DNA of 64,000 nt. Origin: Streptomyces griseofuscus (GTDB lineage: Bacteria > Actinomycetota > Actinomycetes > Streptomycetales > Streptomycetaceae). The DNA is taken from the NCBI RefSeq assembly GCF_014673495.1, contig NZ_CP051006.1, positions 62,001 to 126,000 on the forward strand, read 5' to 3'. The notes under the pieces were generated by a model. That model saw only the letters and a program-made list of their open reading frames with translations, made no database searches and was not told where the DNA came from. Positions 50,225 through 58,809 of the stretch are shown here, in pieces. The first letter of the stretch is position 1. Each line of letters opens with the position of its first letter. The position numbers and the translations under genes were made by a program.

Positions 50225-51085
50225 TCACGGCGACTTCGGCCCGGAGACGAAGGCGCCGTTCCTGTCGTAGGGCCAGGCGTTGGCGACGCATCCGTGCAGC
50301 CCCTTGATCTGCTGCATCATCACGGGGGCCAAGCGGCCGGGCCCGGCGCAGGTGGTGTGCGTGTAGCCCAGGAAGTGCCCCATCTCGTGGTTGATGATCA
50401 GCGCCCGGTAGTCGTGGATCGGGCCGTCGAACGTGGGCGAGCCCTCGACCCAGCGCTTGAGGTTAACCACGACTCCGCCGGGGACCTCGCAGTTGTACTC
50501 GCCCCCGGTGTCCTGGTGGATGCCCGCCCAGCACAGGGCATCGGCCGTCCCCGGCGTCGCGATGCTCACCGTGAGGTCGTGCGGCTGTCCCGCGCCCACC
50601 AGCTGGAACGCGTAGGCCGGGTTGTGGCTCCAACCCCGGGGGGCGGCGAGTATGCCGGCGATCTCGTCGGCCGCCTGGGCCGGCGAGAGGTCGAGGCCGG
50701 TCTCGGTCTTCACGACGTAACGGAGCGGACGCGGGCCCCGGCCGACCTTCGCGCCGCCGGCCCGCGCGGTGACGAATACGCCGGTGCCCTTCGAGGGGAC
50801 CTCGGTCCCGGTGTCGGTCGGCGAAGGGGAGGGCGGCGGAGCGGTCTTCCTCTTCGCCGTGTTATTGGTTTTGCTCTGGGTCTGGGCCTCGGGTGGAGCG
50901 CTCACTGCGCTCCGCTGACGCGGCGCGCCGCTCGACGCGTCGCTCCGGCCGTCCAGGAGGACGGCGGCGGAGCCGAGCAGTCCGACGACCGTCAGTGCGG
51001 CGACCGGCCAGCCCCTGCCCCGACGGCATGGCCGTCGCCGGCGGCGGGAGGGCCGGCGGCGTTCGGCCCGGTGAGATGCGTGCAT
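50225..51085 (-). CDS. DUF3152 membrane-anchored metalloprotease-like protein
   Basis: A 286-residue protein from ATG 51085. After a basic N-terminus comes a membrane helix (WPVAALTVVGLLGSAAVLLD), a Pro/Ser/Thr-rich spacer, then the domain. It contains LRYVVKTETGLDLSPAQAAD, CWAGIHQDTGGEYNCEVPGG and, as active site, NHEMGHFLGYTH, which fits the metzincin zinc motif HExxHxxGxxH. It should be an extracellular zinc protease, although the DUF3152 family is not well characterised. It is divergent from the two-component operon, which could regulate it. Confidence 0.9.
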   Translation of the reverse strand: MHASHRAERRRPSRRRRRPCRRGRGWPVAALTVVGLLGSAAVLLDGRSDASSGAPRQRSAVSAPPEAQTQSKTNNTAKRKTAPPPSPSPTDTGTEVPSKGTGVFVTARAGGAKVGRGPRPLRYVVKTETGLDLSPAQAADEIAGILAAPRGWSHNPAYAFQLVGAGQPHDLTVSIATPGTADALCWAGIHQDTGGEYNCEVPGGVVVNLKRWVEGSPTFDGPIHDYRALIINHEMGHFLGYTHTTCAGPGRLAPVMMQQIKGLHGCVANAWPYDRNGAFVSGPKSP

Positions 51086-51285
51086 GGCAGCTCAAACTGG
51101 CCATTTCAGATGATCGCCATGAGCGCGAATCGTCACGGAAAGGTAACGAGCGGCTTTCCGGCGGTGCCCATCACCGCGGGCCCGGCGGGCGGCCCCTCGG
51201 CCCGGTGTGATCATTTGGTAACAGCCCCCGCCCGGGGCCCCCTCCTCCGGACGGTCAGCCGCCGGCATCTGCCTACACTCCCGAG

Positions 51286-51975
51286 GTGCCACGAGTTCTG
51301 CTTGTCGAGGATGACCCAGACGTACGCGAGGCCGTCCGGCTGGGCCTGCGACATCAGGGACATGAGGTGATCGCCGCCGAAACGGGCGAAGAGGGCTGGG
51401 AACACCTCGGGCTCTTCCGCCCGGACGTCGTCGTGCTGGACCTCATGCTGCCCGGCATGTCCGGCCTCGACGTGTGCCGGCGCATCAGGGACCGCGACCA
51501 GGTGCCGATCATCATGGTGACCGCCAAGGGGGACGACATCGACGTGGTCGTGGGGCTGGAGGCCGGCGCGGACGACTACGTGGTCAAACCCGTGCGGGCC
51601 CGGGTGCTCGACGCGCGCATACGGGCCGTGCTGCGCAGGCAGGACCCCTCCGTCTCGAACACCGCCCGGCCACGGCCGGAGTCGCACGGGGACCTGGTCA
51701 TCGACCGGGCCGGACTCGTGGTGACGCACAGCGGTGAACGCGTGACGCTCGCCCCCTCCGAGCTTCGGCTGCTGCTGACCCTCTCGGCCTCGCCCGGCCA
51801 GGTGTTCAGCCGCCAGCAACTGCTGGAACTGGTCTGGGAGCACAGCTACTACGGCGACATACGGCTCGTGGACGCCTGTGTGAAGCGACTGCGCGGCAAA
51901 CTCGGTGAGCCCGCCGGCCGGCCCCGGTACATCCAAACCGTGCGCGGCTTCGGCTACCGCTTCGGCACCTCGTGA
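51286..51975 (+). CDS. afsQ1: OmpR-family response regulator, AfsQ1-like
   Basis: A 229-residue protein from GTG 51286. Receiver domain: VLLVEDDPDVREAVRLGL (acidic pocket), VVVLDLMLPGMSGLDVCRRI (phospho-acceptor Asp), IIMVTAKGDDIDVVVGLEAG (Thr switch) and DDYVVKPVRARVLDARIRAV (Lys). The winged-helix output domain has LAPSELRLLLTLSASPGQVF and YGDIRLVDACVKRLRGKLGE then TVRGFGYRF. The phrase DDIDVVVGLEAGADDYVVKP and the wing place it with AfsQ1, which in S. coelicolor adjusts antibiotic production to nitrogen supply. The gene order (regulator, kinase, lipoprotein) is also that of the afsQ locus, but here the neighbour is a DUF3152 gene rather than sigQ, so it may be a paralogue. Confidence 0.9.
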   Translation: MPRVLLVEDDPDVREAVRLGLRHQGHEVIAAETGEEGWEHLGLFRPDVVVLDLMLPGMSGLDVCRRIRDRDQVPIIMVTAKGDDIDVVVGLEAGADDYVVKPVRARVLDARIRAVLRRQDPSVSNTARPRPESHGDLVIDRAGLVVTHSGERVTLAPSELRLLLTLSASPGQVFSRQQLLELVWEHSYYGDIRLVDACVKRLRGKLGEPAGRPRYIQTVRGFGYRFGTS

Positions 51976-53510
51976 ACGGCCCGGTGTCCGGGCGGGCGCC
52001 CTTCCTGCGGGCGGCCCTGGCGCGCGTCCCGCTTCCGCTGCGGGGCCTGCGCCCCCGCCTGATCGCGGCTTTCGTCCTGGTCGCCACGGTCAGCGCCCTG
52101 AGCACCGGGGCACTCGCCTTCCGGGGCGCGCGCACCGGAGTGCTCCAGCAGAGCCAGGACGCCGTCATCCGGCAGTTCCGGACCAGTGTCAACGCCGCGG
52201 CCGTCTACACGCCCCCGGTGCCGGGCGCCTCGGACCTCCAGCGGGCGGTGGACCAGGTGCTGCACGCCAACCCGGAACAGGGGTGGCGGGTCCTGGCGAC
52301 GTACGGCGACCACCGCGCCTGGGCGCCGAGCGCCGGCTTCGACAAGCTGAGCCCGGAACTGCTGCGGTCCGTGCGGACCAAGCGCGCCGCGGTGTTCCAG
52401 CGGGTGAACACCCAAGGGCATTCCTTCCTCGTCGTCGGCATGCCGGTCACGTACACCACCGCCGCGGACCAGACGCCCAGGCTCTCGGGAATGGCGATGT
52501 TCCTGGTGGTGCCGCAGAACACCGAAGAGGCGTACGTCGACGCGATGGTCGGCAACATCGAGCGCGCCACCCTGGTGGCACTGTGCCTCGCCGTCGCCTT
52601 GGCGCTGATGGCCGCGAGCGGTGTGCTCCGTCCCGTGCGGGCGCTGCGCGGGGCGACGCGCCGGATGGCCGAAGGGCACCTCGACGTCCGGCTGGCGGTC
52701 AGCGGTTCCGACGAACTGGCCGATCTGTCGCAGTCCTTCAACGACACGGCGGCCGCGCTGGAGCGGTCGGTGGCGGAGCTGCGCCGGCTGGAGGCCCAGG
52801 CGCGCCGCTTCGTCGCCGATGTCTCCCATGAACTGCGGACGCCGCTGGCCGCGATGTCGGCGGTCACCGACGTGCTGGACGAGAACGCGCTCCACCTGGA
52901 CCAGGAGACCGGCCACGCGCTGCGGCTCGTCCGTGAGGGGACCAGCCGGCTGAGCGGACTGGTGGAGGACCTGATGGAGATCTCCCGCTTCGACGCGGGC
53001 GCGATCGAACCCCACCTGGACGAGCTCGACCTGGCCGAGTCCCTGGCGAACACCCTCGCCGCACGCAACTGGCAGGACTAGGTGGAGACACACGTGCCCG
53101 GACCGGGCGTGCTCCGGACGCGTGTGGACCCACGCCGGTTCGACGTGGTGATGGCCAATCTGGTCGGCAACGCGCTGCGGCACGGGGCAGCGCCGGTGCG
53201 GCTGACCATGGAGCGGGAGGAGCGAGCGGACGGGGCGTGGGCGGTCGTCAAGGTGAGCGACAACGGGCCGGGGATCACGGAGGAAGCGATGCCGCACATC
53301 TTCGAACGCTTCTACAAGGCGGGCGCCTCGCGGACCAGGAGCGAGAGCAGCGGACTGGGACTGGCCATCACGGCGGAGAACGTCCGTCTGCACCAGGGAC
53401 GCATCAGCGCGGCGAACCTGCCCGGCGGCGGCGCGGAGTTCACGGTCGAACTCCCGCTGCGGCGCGACTCCCCGGACACCGACGACGAAGCCGCCGGGGG
53501 ACCCCGGTGA
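51972..53510 (+). pseudogene. afsQ2: AfsQ2-like sensor histidine kinase with an in-frame amber codon
   Basis: GTG 51972 overlaps the regulator's stop (GTGA). Membrane helix 1 is LIAAFVLVATVSALSTGALA, then an extracytoplasmic sensor of about 140 residues, helix 2 ATLVALCLAVALALMAASGV, a HAMP domain (RPVRALRGATRRMAEGHLDV) and the His box FVADVSHELRTPLAAM. At 53079-53081 TAG interrupts the frame right after RNWQD. The same frame then continues VETHVPGPGVLRTRVDPRRF and the ATPase boxes NLVGNALRHG, DNGPGI, FERFYKA and SSGLGLAI to 53510. A GTG at 53082 could restart translation, giving a separate ATPase half, but an ordinary kinase requires readthrough. One substitution accounts for the break. Confidence 0.85.
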
Positions 53511-54097
53511 AGGGCTCACGCGTACCCGCGCTGCTGGCCGGATTCGCCGCGGCGCTCCTGACGGCGGCCTGCGGAGTCCCCCGGTCAGGTGTCATCGAGG
53601 CGGGTCAGCCGGCAAGCGGCATGGCCGCTCCCGATCACCAGTCACCGCCGCCCACCATGACCCCCGTCTACTTCCTGCACGACGGCGAACCGAAGCCGTA
53701 CCCGCGCGGGATCGACGGCCCCGGGGACTACGAAGGCGCCGTGCGCGCGCTGTTCGACGGACCGTCCACGAGCGAGGCCCCGGCGATCACCACGGAACTG
53801 CCCCGGCTGACCGCCGCGCCGGACGTGACGACCGTCGACGACGACACCATCTCCGTCCGGCTCCCCGCGCGCGCCCCTGCCCTGAGTCAGGCCGCCCTGA
53901 TGCAACTGGTGTGCACGGTCGCCGGCGTACCCCAGCCGCCCGCCCTGCAGCCCACGGACCCGACCGGCGCCGAACGCCTCGCGGCCTCCGCCGTCCCCAC
54001 CCGGCACCCCCTCACCTCCCTGACCGTCCACGTCCGCGGAACCGGCTGGGCGCTGACCCGGCCCACCGACTCGTGCCCGGACTCGGCCCTGCCGTAG
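53507..54097 (+). CDS. GerMN-type lipoprotein of the two-component operon
   Basis: A 196-residue protein from GTG 53507, overlapping the kinase stop. The signal is VKGSRVPALLAGFAAALLTA with lipobox LTAAC, so the mature protein is lipid-anchored outside the cell. TPVYFLHDGEPKPYPRGIDG, GAVRALFDGPSTSEAPAITT and TISVRLPARAPALSQAALMQ LVCTVAG are a GerMN/LpqB-like module. Lipoproteins encoded after AfsQ-type kinases probably tune the kinase's signal input. Its frame is intact although the kinase gene is interrupted. Confidence 0.88.
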   Translation: MKGSRVPALLAGFAAALLTAACGVPRSGVIEAGQPASGMAAPDHQSPPPTMTPVYFLHDGEPKPYPRGIDGPGDYEGAVRALFDGPSTSEAPAITTELPRLTAAPDVTTVDDDTISVRLPARAPALSQAALMQLVCTVAGVPQPPALQPTDPTGAERLAASAVPTRHPLTSLTVHVRGTGWALTRPTDSCPDSALP

Positions 54098-54187
54098 GAG
54101 CACCCGGCCGGGCGGCGGCTGCGCCGTCGCCGCCGCAGAAGAGCTGAACTGCGTACGAGGGATCAGCCGTCCAGACACGGGAAAAGG

Positions 54188-54211
54188 AAAAGGACCCGAA
54201 GGGGGGCCTTT
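54188..54211. terminator. Imperfect hairpin after the operon
   Basis: AAAAGGACCC and GGGGCCTTTT pair around GAAGG with one bulge. Its A/T-rich base pairs stand out. It likely ends the two-component operon about 90 bases after the lipoprotein stop. Confidence 0.45.
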
Positions 54212-54281
54212 TGATCCCGCATGTCCGCGAGATCGGCGACGCGTCGATACGCGATACGTTGCCACTACACATTGAACGGGA

Positions 54282-54722
54282 ATGTCCTGCAGTCTGATCC
54301 TGACCTGCGGCGGAGCACTCTGGCTTCCGGCGGCCGTTTACGGGTGTCCTGCGGACTGGCCGGGGGCTCCGAGGCGGCGAAATCCCTGGCACACCGGCGG
54401 GGTCTGCTGCCCCGTCTGCTTCTGGGAGGACGACGGGGTCCAGTTCCGCTGGCCCGCCATGAGCGGCGGCGCGAACAAGGTCTCCCTGGTCGAGGCCCAG
54501 CGGAACTACCAGGACTTCGGCGCCTGCGACGAACATGGCCGACGGTACGTCCGCCCTCCGGCCGACGACGAGCCCCTCGACCCCGCATGGCGCCCCATCG
54601 ATCTGGCACGGGATTCCTTCGAGGACTGGTCGGCTGAGGAGCGCGCCCCGTGGCCCGACGACCGCTTGGTGCTCTGCTGGTGGCTGCCCACCTTCTGGCG
54701 CCGGGACCACTCCGCGTCATGA
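54282..54722 (+). CDS. CPCC-family cysteine-rich protein, aberrant N-terminus
   Basis: A 146-residue frame from ATG 54282. From residue 40 on it is a good CPCC-type protein: VCCPVCFWEDDGVQFRWPAM, GGANKVSLVEAQRNYQDFGA and RPIDLARDSFEDWSAEERAP, ending LVLCWWLPTFWRR. The usual first zinc half (Y-P-C-P-C-C-G) is not seen; instead the start reads GGALWLPAAVYGCPADWPGA with poor similarity, so the 5' part may be frameshifted or replaced. Function of the family: probable zinc-binding cytoplasmic protein of unknown role. It is followed without gap by the HEAT-repeat remnant, an arrangement that looks like an old operon. Confidence 0.7.
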   Translation: MSCSLILTCGGALWLPAAVYGCPADWPGAPRRRNPWHTGGVCCPVCFWEDDGVQFRWPAMSGGANKVSLVEAQRNYQDFGACDEHGRRYVRPPADDEPLDPAWRPIDLARDSFEDWSAEERAPWPDDRLVLCWWLPTFWRRDHSAS

Positions 54723-54930
54723 CCTCCCGCATCGAAACACTCGTCCAGCAGCTCGACGGCAAGGCCGACGAGTCCTACGACGCCCGCGCGGAGCTGATCT
54801 AGATAGGCGCCGACGCCATATCCGCCGTCATCAACGGCCTGCCCTCCCTCGGCGGCTTCGGTCAGCTGACCGCCATCGAGGTCTTCGAGGAGGTGGGCGA
54901 TCCCCGTTGCGGCTCGCGCAGGGACGGACT
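54719..54930 (+). pseudogene. HEAT-repeat protein, broken by a stop codon
   Basis: ATG 54719 overlaps the CPCC gene stop. MTSRIETLVQQLDGKADESY then DARAELI is followed by TAG (54800-54802), and the same frame continues IGADAISAVINGLPSLGGFG then QLTAIEVFEEVGDPRCG, a HEAT-type helical repeat. It then degenerates near 54935. A single base change at codon 28 plus loss of the 3' part inactivates it. Confidence 0.65.
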
Positions 54931-55173
54931 GGGCCCCGGAGGCCCGGACCGCGATCCCAGTGGCACGGCCGTTCCTCTCCTCCGTCGGTGCAACTCCTGG
55001 GCCGACACGAAGTCCTGGCAGCCCGCGAGTGCCCACGTGACCGCCTTGCGTTGTCGGGTCGTCCGGCCGTCGGCAACCGGACGGCAGGCCGGTGCCTTCG
55101 GGACGGTGGGATGTGACGGGAACCTCCCCCTGGAGCACCTCCCGGACTCCCGACCCCCGTCGATAATGACCTT
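54931..55173. other. Intergenic region
   Basis: Probably contains the decayed remainder of the HEAT-repeat gene and the promoter of the protease gene. No clear signals. Confidence 0.25.
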
Positions 55174-56043
55174 GTGCGCTCGCTAACCAGGAATGCCGTC
55201 CTGCCCCTGACGCTGGTCATCATCGGGACAGCCGCAGTGGCGGGCGACGCCGCGTGGGAAACTCATACGGCCAGAAGCAGTGGGCGCAGCGGTTTCGGCA
55301 AGTCCGGCGAGCGGGGTCAGTCCCCGCAGGACCAGGACCAGGCCCTCTCCGCGACGGCCCCGGCCAAGGACGGCACCGCGTACACCCCCCGCAGGACCGA
55401 GCAGAACGCTCGGATCGGCGCGGTCTTCGAAAAGGACGACCAGGGCGCCCACTTCTGCACGGCGAGCGTGGTGCAGAGTCCGGGCCGGAACATGCTGATC
55501 ACTGCGGCCCACTGCGCCTTCGACGCCGACTCCGGACAGCCACTGAACGACCTGGTCTTCGCCCCCGGCTATCGCAACGGCGACGAACCCACCGGCCTGT
55601 GGAAGGTCAGCAAGGTGGTCGTCGACGAGCGCTGGGCCAAGTCGCAGGACGAGGACCTCGACGTCGCCTTCCTCGTCCTCGACCAAAAGGAGGGCAAGAA
55701 CATCCAGGACGCCCTGGGCGGCAACACCCTCGGCATAAACCGCGGCTTCGACAACAAGGTCAAGATCACCGGCTACCCCGCCAGCCGTGACACCCCGATC
55801 TCATGCCAGAACCACACCACGAAGTTCAGCGACACCCAGCTGCGCATCCAGTGCACCGATCTCGAGGATGGGACCAGCGGCAGCCCCTGGCTCGCCGACT
55901 ACGACCCCAAGAGCCACACCGGCACGGTCATCGGCGTCCTGGGCGGCCACGAGGGCGGCGGCGACCAGAACGACGTGTCCTACGCCGCGTACTTCGACGA
56001 CGACATCGCCAAGCTCTACCGACGAGCCCAGGACGAGGACTGA
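55174..56043 (+). CDS. Secreted trypsin-like serine protease
   Basis: A 289-residue protein from GTG 55174. The N-terminal hydrophobic segment AVLPLTLVIIGTAAVAGDAA is a signal or anchor. The S1 triad is complete: His in NMLITAAHCAFDADSG, Asp in SQDEDLDVAFLVLDQ, and Ser in QCTDLEDGTSGSPWLADYD. Cys pairs fit (FCTAS with AHC; SCQNH with QCTD). A Ser/Gln-rich pro-region precedes the domain. It should be exported and cleave extracellular protein. Monocistronic; an IS630 element inserted about 100 bases after the stop. Confidence 0.92.
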   Translation: MRSLTRNAVLPLTLVIIGTAAVAGDAAWETHTARSSGRSGFGKSGERGQSPQDQDQALSATAPAKDGTAYTPRRTEQNARIGAVFEKDDQGAHFCTASVVQSPGRNMLITAAHCAFDADSGQPLNDLVFAPGYRNGDEPTGLWKVSKVVVDERWAKSQDEDLDVAFLVLDQKEGKNIQDALGGNTLGINRGFDNKVKITGYPASRDTPISCQNHTTKFSDTQLRIQCTDLEDGTSGSPWLADYDPKSHTGTVIGVLGGHEGGGDQNDVSYAAYFDDDIAKLYRRAQDED

Positions 56044-56141
56044 GCCCAGTTCATCCGCACCCGGCTCACGGCGAAGGGCCGTACTCCGGTGGCGCTTCCG
56101 GCGGGCTTCCTCGCTGAGGCCGGCGCTCATGGGCTGCGCTA

Positions 56142-57283
56142 GTGTCCTGAGTCCTTGATCCATCGTTGGTCAGGACATGGGACGTCCTGGGCCGAGACTG
56201 GCCGAGTTGGTGTTGTCGGATCACGAGCGGCGGGTGCTCGGTGGGTTGGTGCGGGGGCAATCGACGCCGCAGGCTCTGGCGTTGAGGGCCCGAATCGTGC
56301 TGGCGTGCGCCGAAATGGAGCCTGATGGACTGCCCCGGTCGGCCAGTTCGGTGGCCGCTGCCGCCGGGGTGACCACGGAGACGGTATCCAAGTGGCGGGG
56401 CCGTTTCCTCAGAGACCGGCTGGACGGCCTGGGTGACGCGCCCCGCCCGGGCCGGGAGCGGACGGTCACCGATGAGCAAGTCGCCGAGCTGGTCCGGATG
56501 ACGCTGGAGACGAAGCCGAAGAACGCCACGCACTGGTCGACACGCTCGATGGCCGAGCGGGTCGGCCTGTCCCAGTCCACCGTCTCCCGGGTCTGGCGGG
56601 CCTTCGGCCTTCAGTCCCACCGGGCCGAGTCATTCAAGCTGTCCACCGATCCATTCTTCGTCGACAAGGTCCACGACGTGGTCGGGCTCTACCTCGACCC
56701 GCCCGAAAGGGCACTGGTGCTCTGCGTCGACGAGAAGTCCCAGATCCAGGCACTGGACCGCTCTCAGCCTGTGCTGCCGATGATGCCCGGTGTCCCGCAA
56801 CGGGCCAGCCACGATTACGTGCGCGCGGGCACCACGACGCTGTTCGCCGCTCTGAACACGGCCACCGGCAAAGTCATCGGCTCACTGCATCGCCGCCACC
56901 GCACTGCCGAGTTCAAGAAGTTCCTGGCCAAGCTGGAGCGCGAGATCCCGACCGGCCTGGAGGTGCACCTCGTCCTGGACAACTACGCCACTCACAAGAC
57001 CGAGACGATCAAGAAGTGGCTGCTGGCCCATCCCCGTTTCCAGCTGCATTTCACACCCACCGGCTCGTCCTGGCTGAACCTGGTCGAGCGGTGGTTCGCC
57101 GAGCTGACCAGCAAGAAGCTCCGCCGCGGCGTCCACCGCTCCGTCCAGGCCCTCGAACGAGACATCCGGGCCTGGGTCGCCGACTGGAACGACAACCCTC
57201 GCCCATACGTCTGGACCAAGACCGCCGATCAAATCCTCGAATCCCTCGCCAGCTACTGCCGACGGATCAAAGACTCAGGACAC
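56142..57283. mobile_element. IS630-family insertion sequence, 1142 bp
   Basis: Ends GTGTCCTGAGTCCTTGATCC (left) and the inverse of GTGTCCTGAGTCTTTGATCC (right), one mismatch in 20. TA lies directly outside both ends (56140-56141 and 57284-57285), the TA target duplication typical of IS630/Tc1 elements. The element is complete with an intact transposase, so it may be active. Confidence 0.92.
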
Positions 57284-57286
57284 TAG
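56177..57286 (+). CDS. IS630-family transposase
   Basis: A 369-residue protein from ATG 56177. HTH region RARIVLACAEMEPDGLPRSA then VAAAAGVTTETVSKWRGRFL; a second HTH in MAERVGLSQSTVSRVWRAFG. The DDE core is complete: ALVLCVDEKSQIQALDRSQP, LEVHLVLDNYATHKTETIKK, and SSWLNLVERWFAELTSKKLR. Length and motifs fit full-size Streptomyces IS630 enzymes. The stop codon TAG includes the duplicated TA. Confidence 0.95.
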   Translation: MGRPGPRLAELVLSDHERRVLGGLVRGQSTPQALALRARIVLACAEMEPDGLPRSASSVAAAAGVTTETVSKWRGRFLRDRLDGLGDAPRPGRERTVTDEQVAELVRMTLETKPKNATHWSTRSMAERVGLSQSTVSRVWRAFGLQSHRAESFKLSTDPFFVDKVHDVVGLYLDPPERALVLCVDEKSQIQALDRSQPVLPMMPGVPQRASHDYVRAGTTTLFAALNTATGKVIGSLHRRHRTAEFKKFLAKLEREIPTGLEVHLVLDNYATHKTETIKKWLLAHPRFQLHFTPTGSSWLNLVERWFAELTSKKLRRGVHRSVQALERDIRAWVADWNDNPRPYVWTKTADQILESLASYCRRIKDSGH

Positions 57287-57477
57287 GGCCTGTCTGACGG
57301 CGCTGGAGCGGCTGCTCGGCGAGCACGCGCCGCCCGCCGCCACCGAAGACCGCCATGACGGCCGACGACGTCCAGCCCCAGCAAGCCCAGCCGGTGAAGG
57401 TGGAGACGGGCCGCAGTGGGAACCGGGCAGCGAGCCTACCCGGGTGGCGGGTGCTATCTCGGGTGTGGCACGCATGG

Positions 57478-57515
57478 GTGAGTCGGCTGGCCCCGGGCCG
57501 GGGCCAGCCGACTCA
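57478..57515. terminator. Hairpin terminator of the cold-shock gene
   Basis: GTGAGTCGGCTGGCCCCG and its complement enclose a 2-3-base loop, 22 bases beyond the stop of the minus-strand gene at 57537. Confidence 0.85.
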
Positions 57516-57536
57516 CCATTGCTGCCTTCCGGCTGC

Positions 57537-57740
57537 TCAGCCGCGAACGATGTTCTGCGCCTGCGGGCCCTTCTGCCCCTGGCCGATCTCGAAGGTGACG
57601 TGCTCGCCCTCGGTCAGCTCGCGATAGCCGCCGCCCTGAATCTCGGAGTAGTGCGCGAAGACGTCCGGGCCTCCGCCGTCCTGCTCGATGAAGCCGAAAC
57701 CCTTTTCGGCGTTGAACCACTTCACGGTACCGCTGGCCAT
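57537..57740 (-). CDS. CspA-family cold-shock protein
   Basis: A 67-residue protein from ATG 57740. [20 protein letters not shown] contains RNP1 (KGFGFIEQ) and [20 protein letters not shown] contains RNP2 (DVFAHYSEI), the nucleic-acid-binding face of the OB fold. [20 protein letters not shown] ends it. These proteins melt RNA structure at low temperature or in stress. The usual RNP2 Phe-His is Ala-His here (VFAHY rather than VFVHF). It has its own terminator; upstream control is not visible. Confidence 0.95.
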   Translation of the reverse strand: MASGTVKWFNAEKGFGFIEQDGGGPDVFAHYSEIQGGGYRELTEGEHVTFEIGQGQKGPQAQNIVRG

Positions 57741-57981
57741 ACTGGTCGATCCTTCATGTCATACCTGGGAACAGCCCTTCGACCGGGCATGCTCCGGCTC
57801 GCGCAACTGCACCAGCCAACAACTGTTCTACCCCGTGTTCCTTTACTCATCCAGTTGAAACTCAGCCGTAGTCATGGGGCACGGGGGCTGTTCGTGCCAG
57901 CGGACCGGTGGCGCCCGCGACGGCCGCCGCTCCCTTGCCCCGATGACCGGGTTTGGGCGGTGGCCCGGTGCCTGGCCAAAC

Positions 57982-58018
57982 AATGCAGGGCCTTCCGTCA
58001 GCCGGAAGGCCCTGCATT
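57982..58018. terminator. Hairpin terminator of the csbD-like gene
   Basis: AATGCAGGGCCTTCCG, short loop, and its complement; 28 bases after the stop of the minus-strand gene at 58046. Confidence 0.85.
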
Positions 58019-58045
58019 CGAGAGGACTGAAACGGAGGAGGGACG

Positions 58046-58219
58046 TCAGTGCTTGAAGGCGTCCTTCGTCTTCTCCTTGGCCTCGCGGGCGTCGCCCGTG
58101 CTCTTCTCCGCCTGGCCCTCGGCGGCCATCCGGTCGTTGCCGAGGGCGCTGCCCGCGGCTTCCTTGGCCTTGCCCTTGGCCTGCTCGGTCTTCGCCTTGG
58201 CCTTCTCGCCGGCACTCAT
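58046..58219 (-). CDS. CsbD-family stress protein
   Basis: A 57-residue protein from ATG 58219 after GGAGG. MSAGEKAKAKTEQAKGKAKE then AAGSALGNDRMAAEGQAEKS and TGDAREAKEKTKDAFKH: Lys/Ala/Glu-rich, one long amphipathic helix, the usual form of CsbD proteins induced by sigma-B-type general stress. Its biochemical role is not established. It is divergent from the small hydrophobic protein gene at 58356, likely sharing a stress promoter region. Confidence 0.92.
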   Translation of the reverse strand: MSAGEKAKAKTEQAKGKAKEAAGSALGNDRMAAEGQAEKSTGDAREAKEKTKDAFKH

Positions 58220-58355
58220 GAAAGACAGCCTCCTCGAAGTGTTCGTTCGCTTGCGGTGACCAACTCGTGCCCCGGCGCAGTCCCGGTAAACAGAGGCGCA
58301 GCCGAGGAGTGCCCTCCCAGGTGGAGGGCATACGGCGCTCAGGAGGTTGATAACT

Positions 58356-58526
58356 ATGGTTCCCCTTTTGCTGGTACTGCTTCTCGCGCTCATTCTTTTC
58401 GGCGCCGGTTTCGCCCTCAAGATTCTCTGGTGGGTGGCTCTGATCGTCCTGGTGGTATGGCTGCTCGGGTTCGTGGTGCGTTCCACGAATTCCGGCGGTG
58501 GCCGTGGCCGCTGGTATCGATGGTGA
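58356..58526 (+). CDS. 56-residue hydrophobic membrane protein (DUF5670/lmo0937-like)
   Basis: ATG 58356 follows AGGAGG by 9 bases. MVPLLLVLLLALILFGAGFA then LKILWWVALIVLVVWLLGFV forms two membrane helices separated by a short turn, with the tail RSTNSGGGRGRWYRW. This is the pattern of the very small lmo0937/DUF5670 membrane proteins that often accompany CsbD in stress clusters. The stop at 58526 is followed by a strong hairpin. Confidence 0.85.
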   Translation: MVPLLLVLLLALILFGAGFALKILWWVALIVLVVWLLGFVVRSTNSGGGRGRWYRW

Positions 58527-58544
58527 CCTGAGGTCGAACACGTC

Positions 58545-58588
58545 TGTCTGTAGGGCCCGGCCGGTTCAACGGCCGGGCCCTACAGACA
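58545..58588. terminator. Hairpin terminator, 19-bp stem
   Basis: TGTCTGTAGGGCCCGGCCG, loop GTTCAA, exact complement. It terminates the small membrane-protein gene. Confidence 0.88.
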
Positions 58589-58809
58589 TGTCTGCGGGGC
58601 CCGAACCACACCCGGCGAATGCGTCCGAGACAGGAACCGGGGTAGACACGTAGCAATAGGGGGTGGGGCGGACACGCGCGCCAGGAACCCCCGGCGGGCC
58701 GGCCAGGACGGGGGCCCTCTCGGCACGCGGACACCCCATGAAGCAGGTGCCGGGCGCCGAGTTCTGAAGGCTCCTCGCCGACGCACACAGCGCCCCCAGG
58801 TCACCTTGC

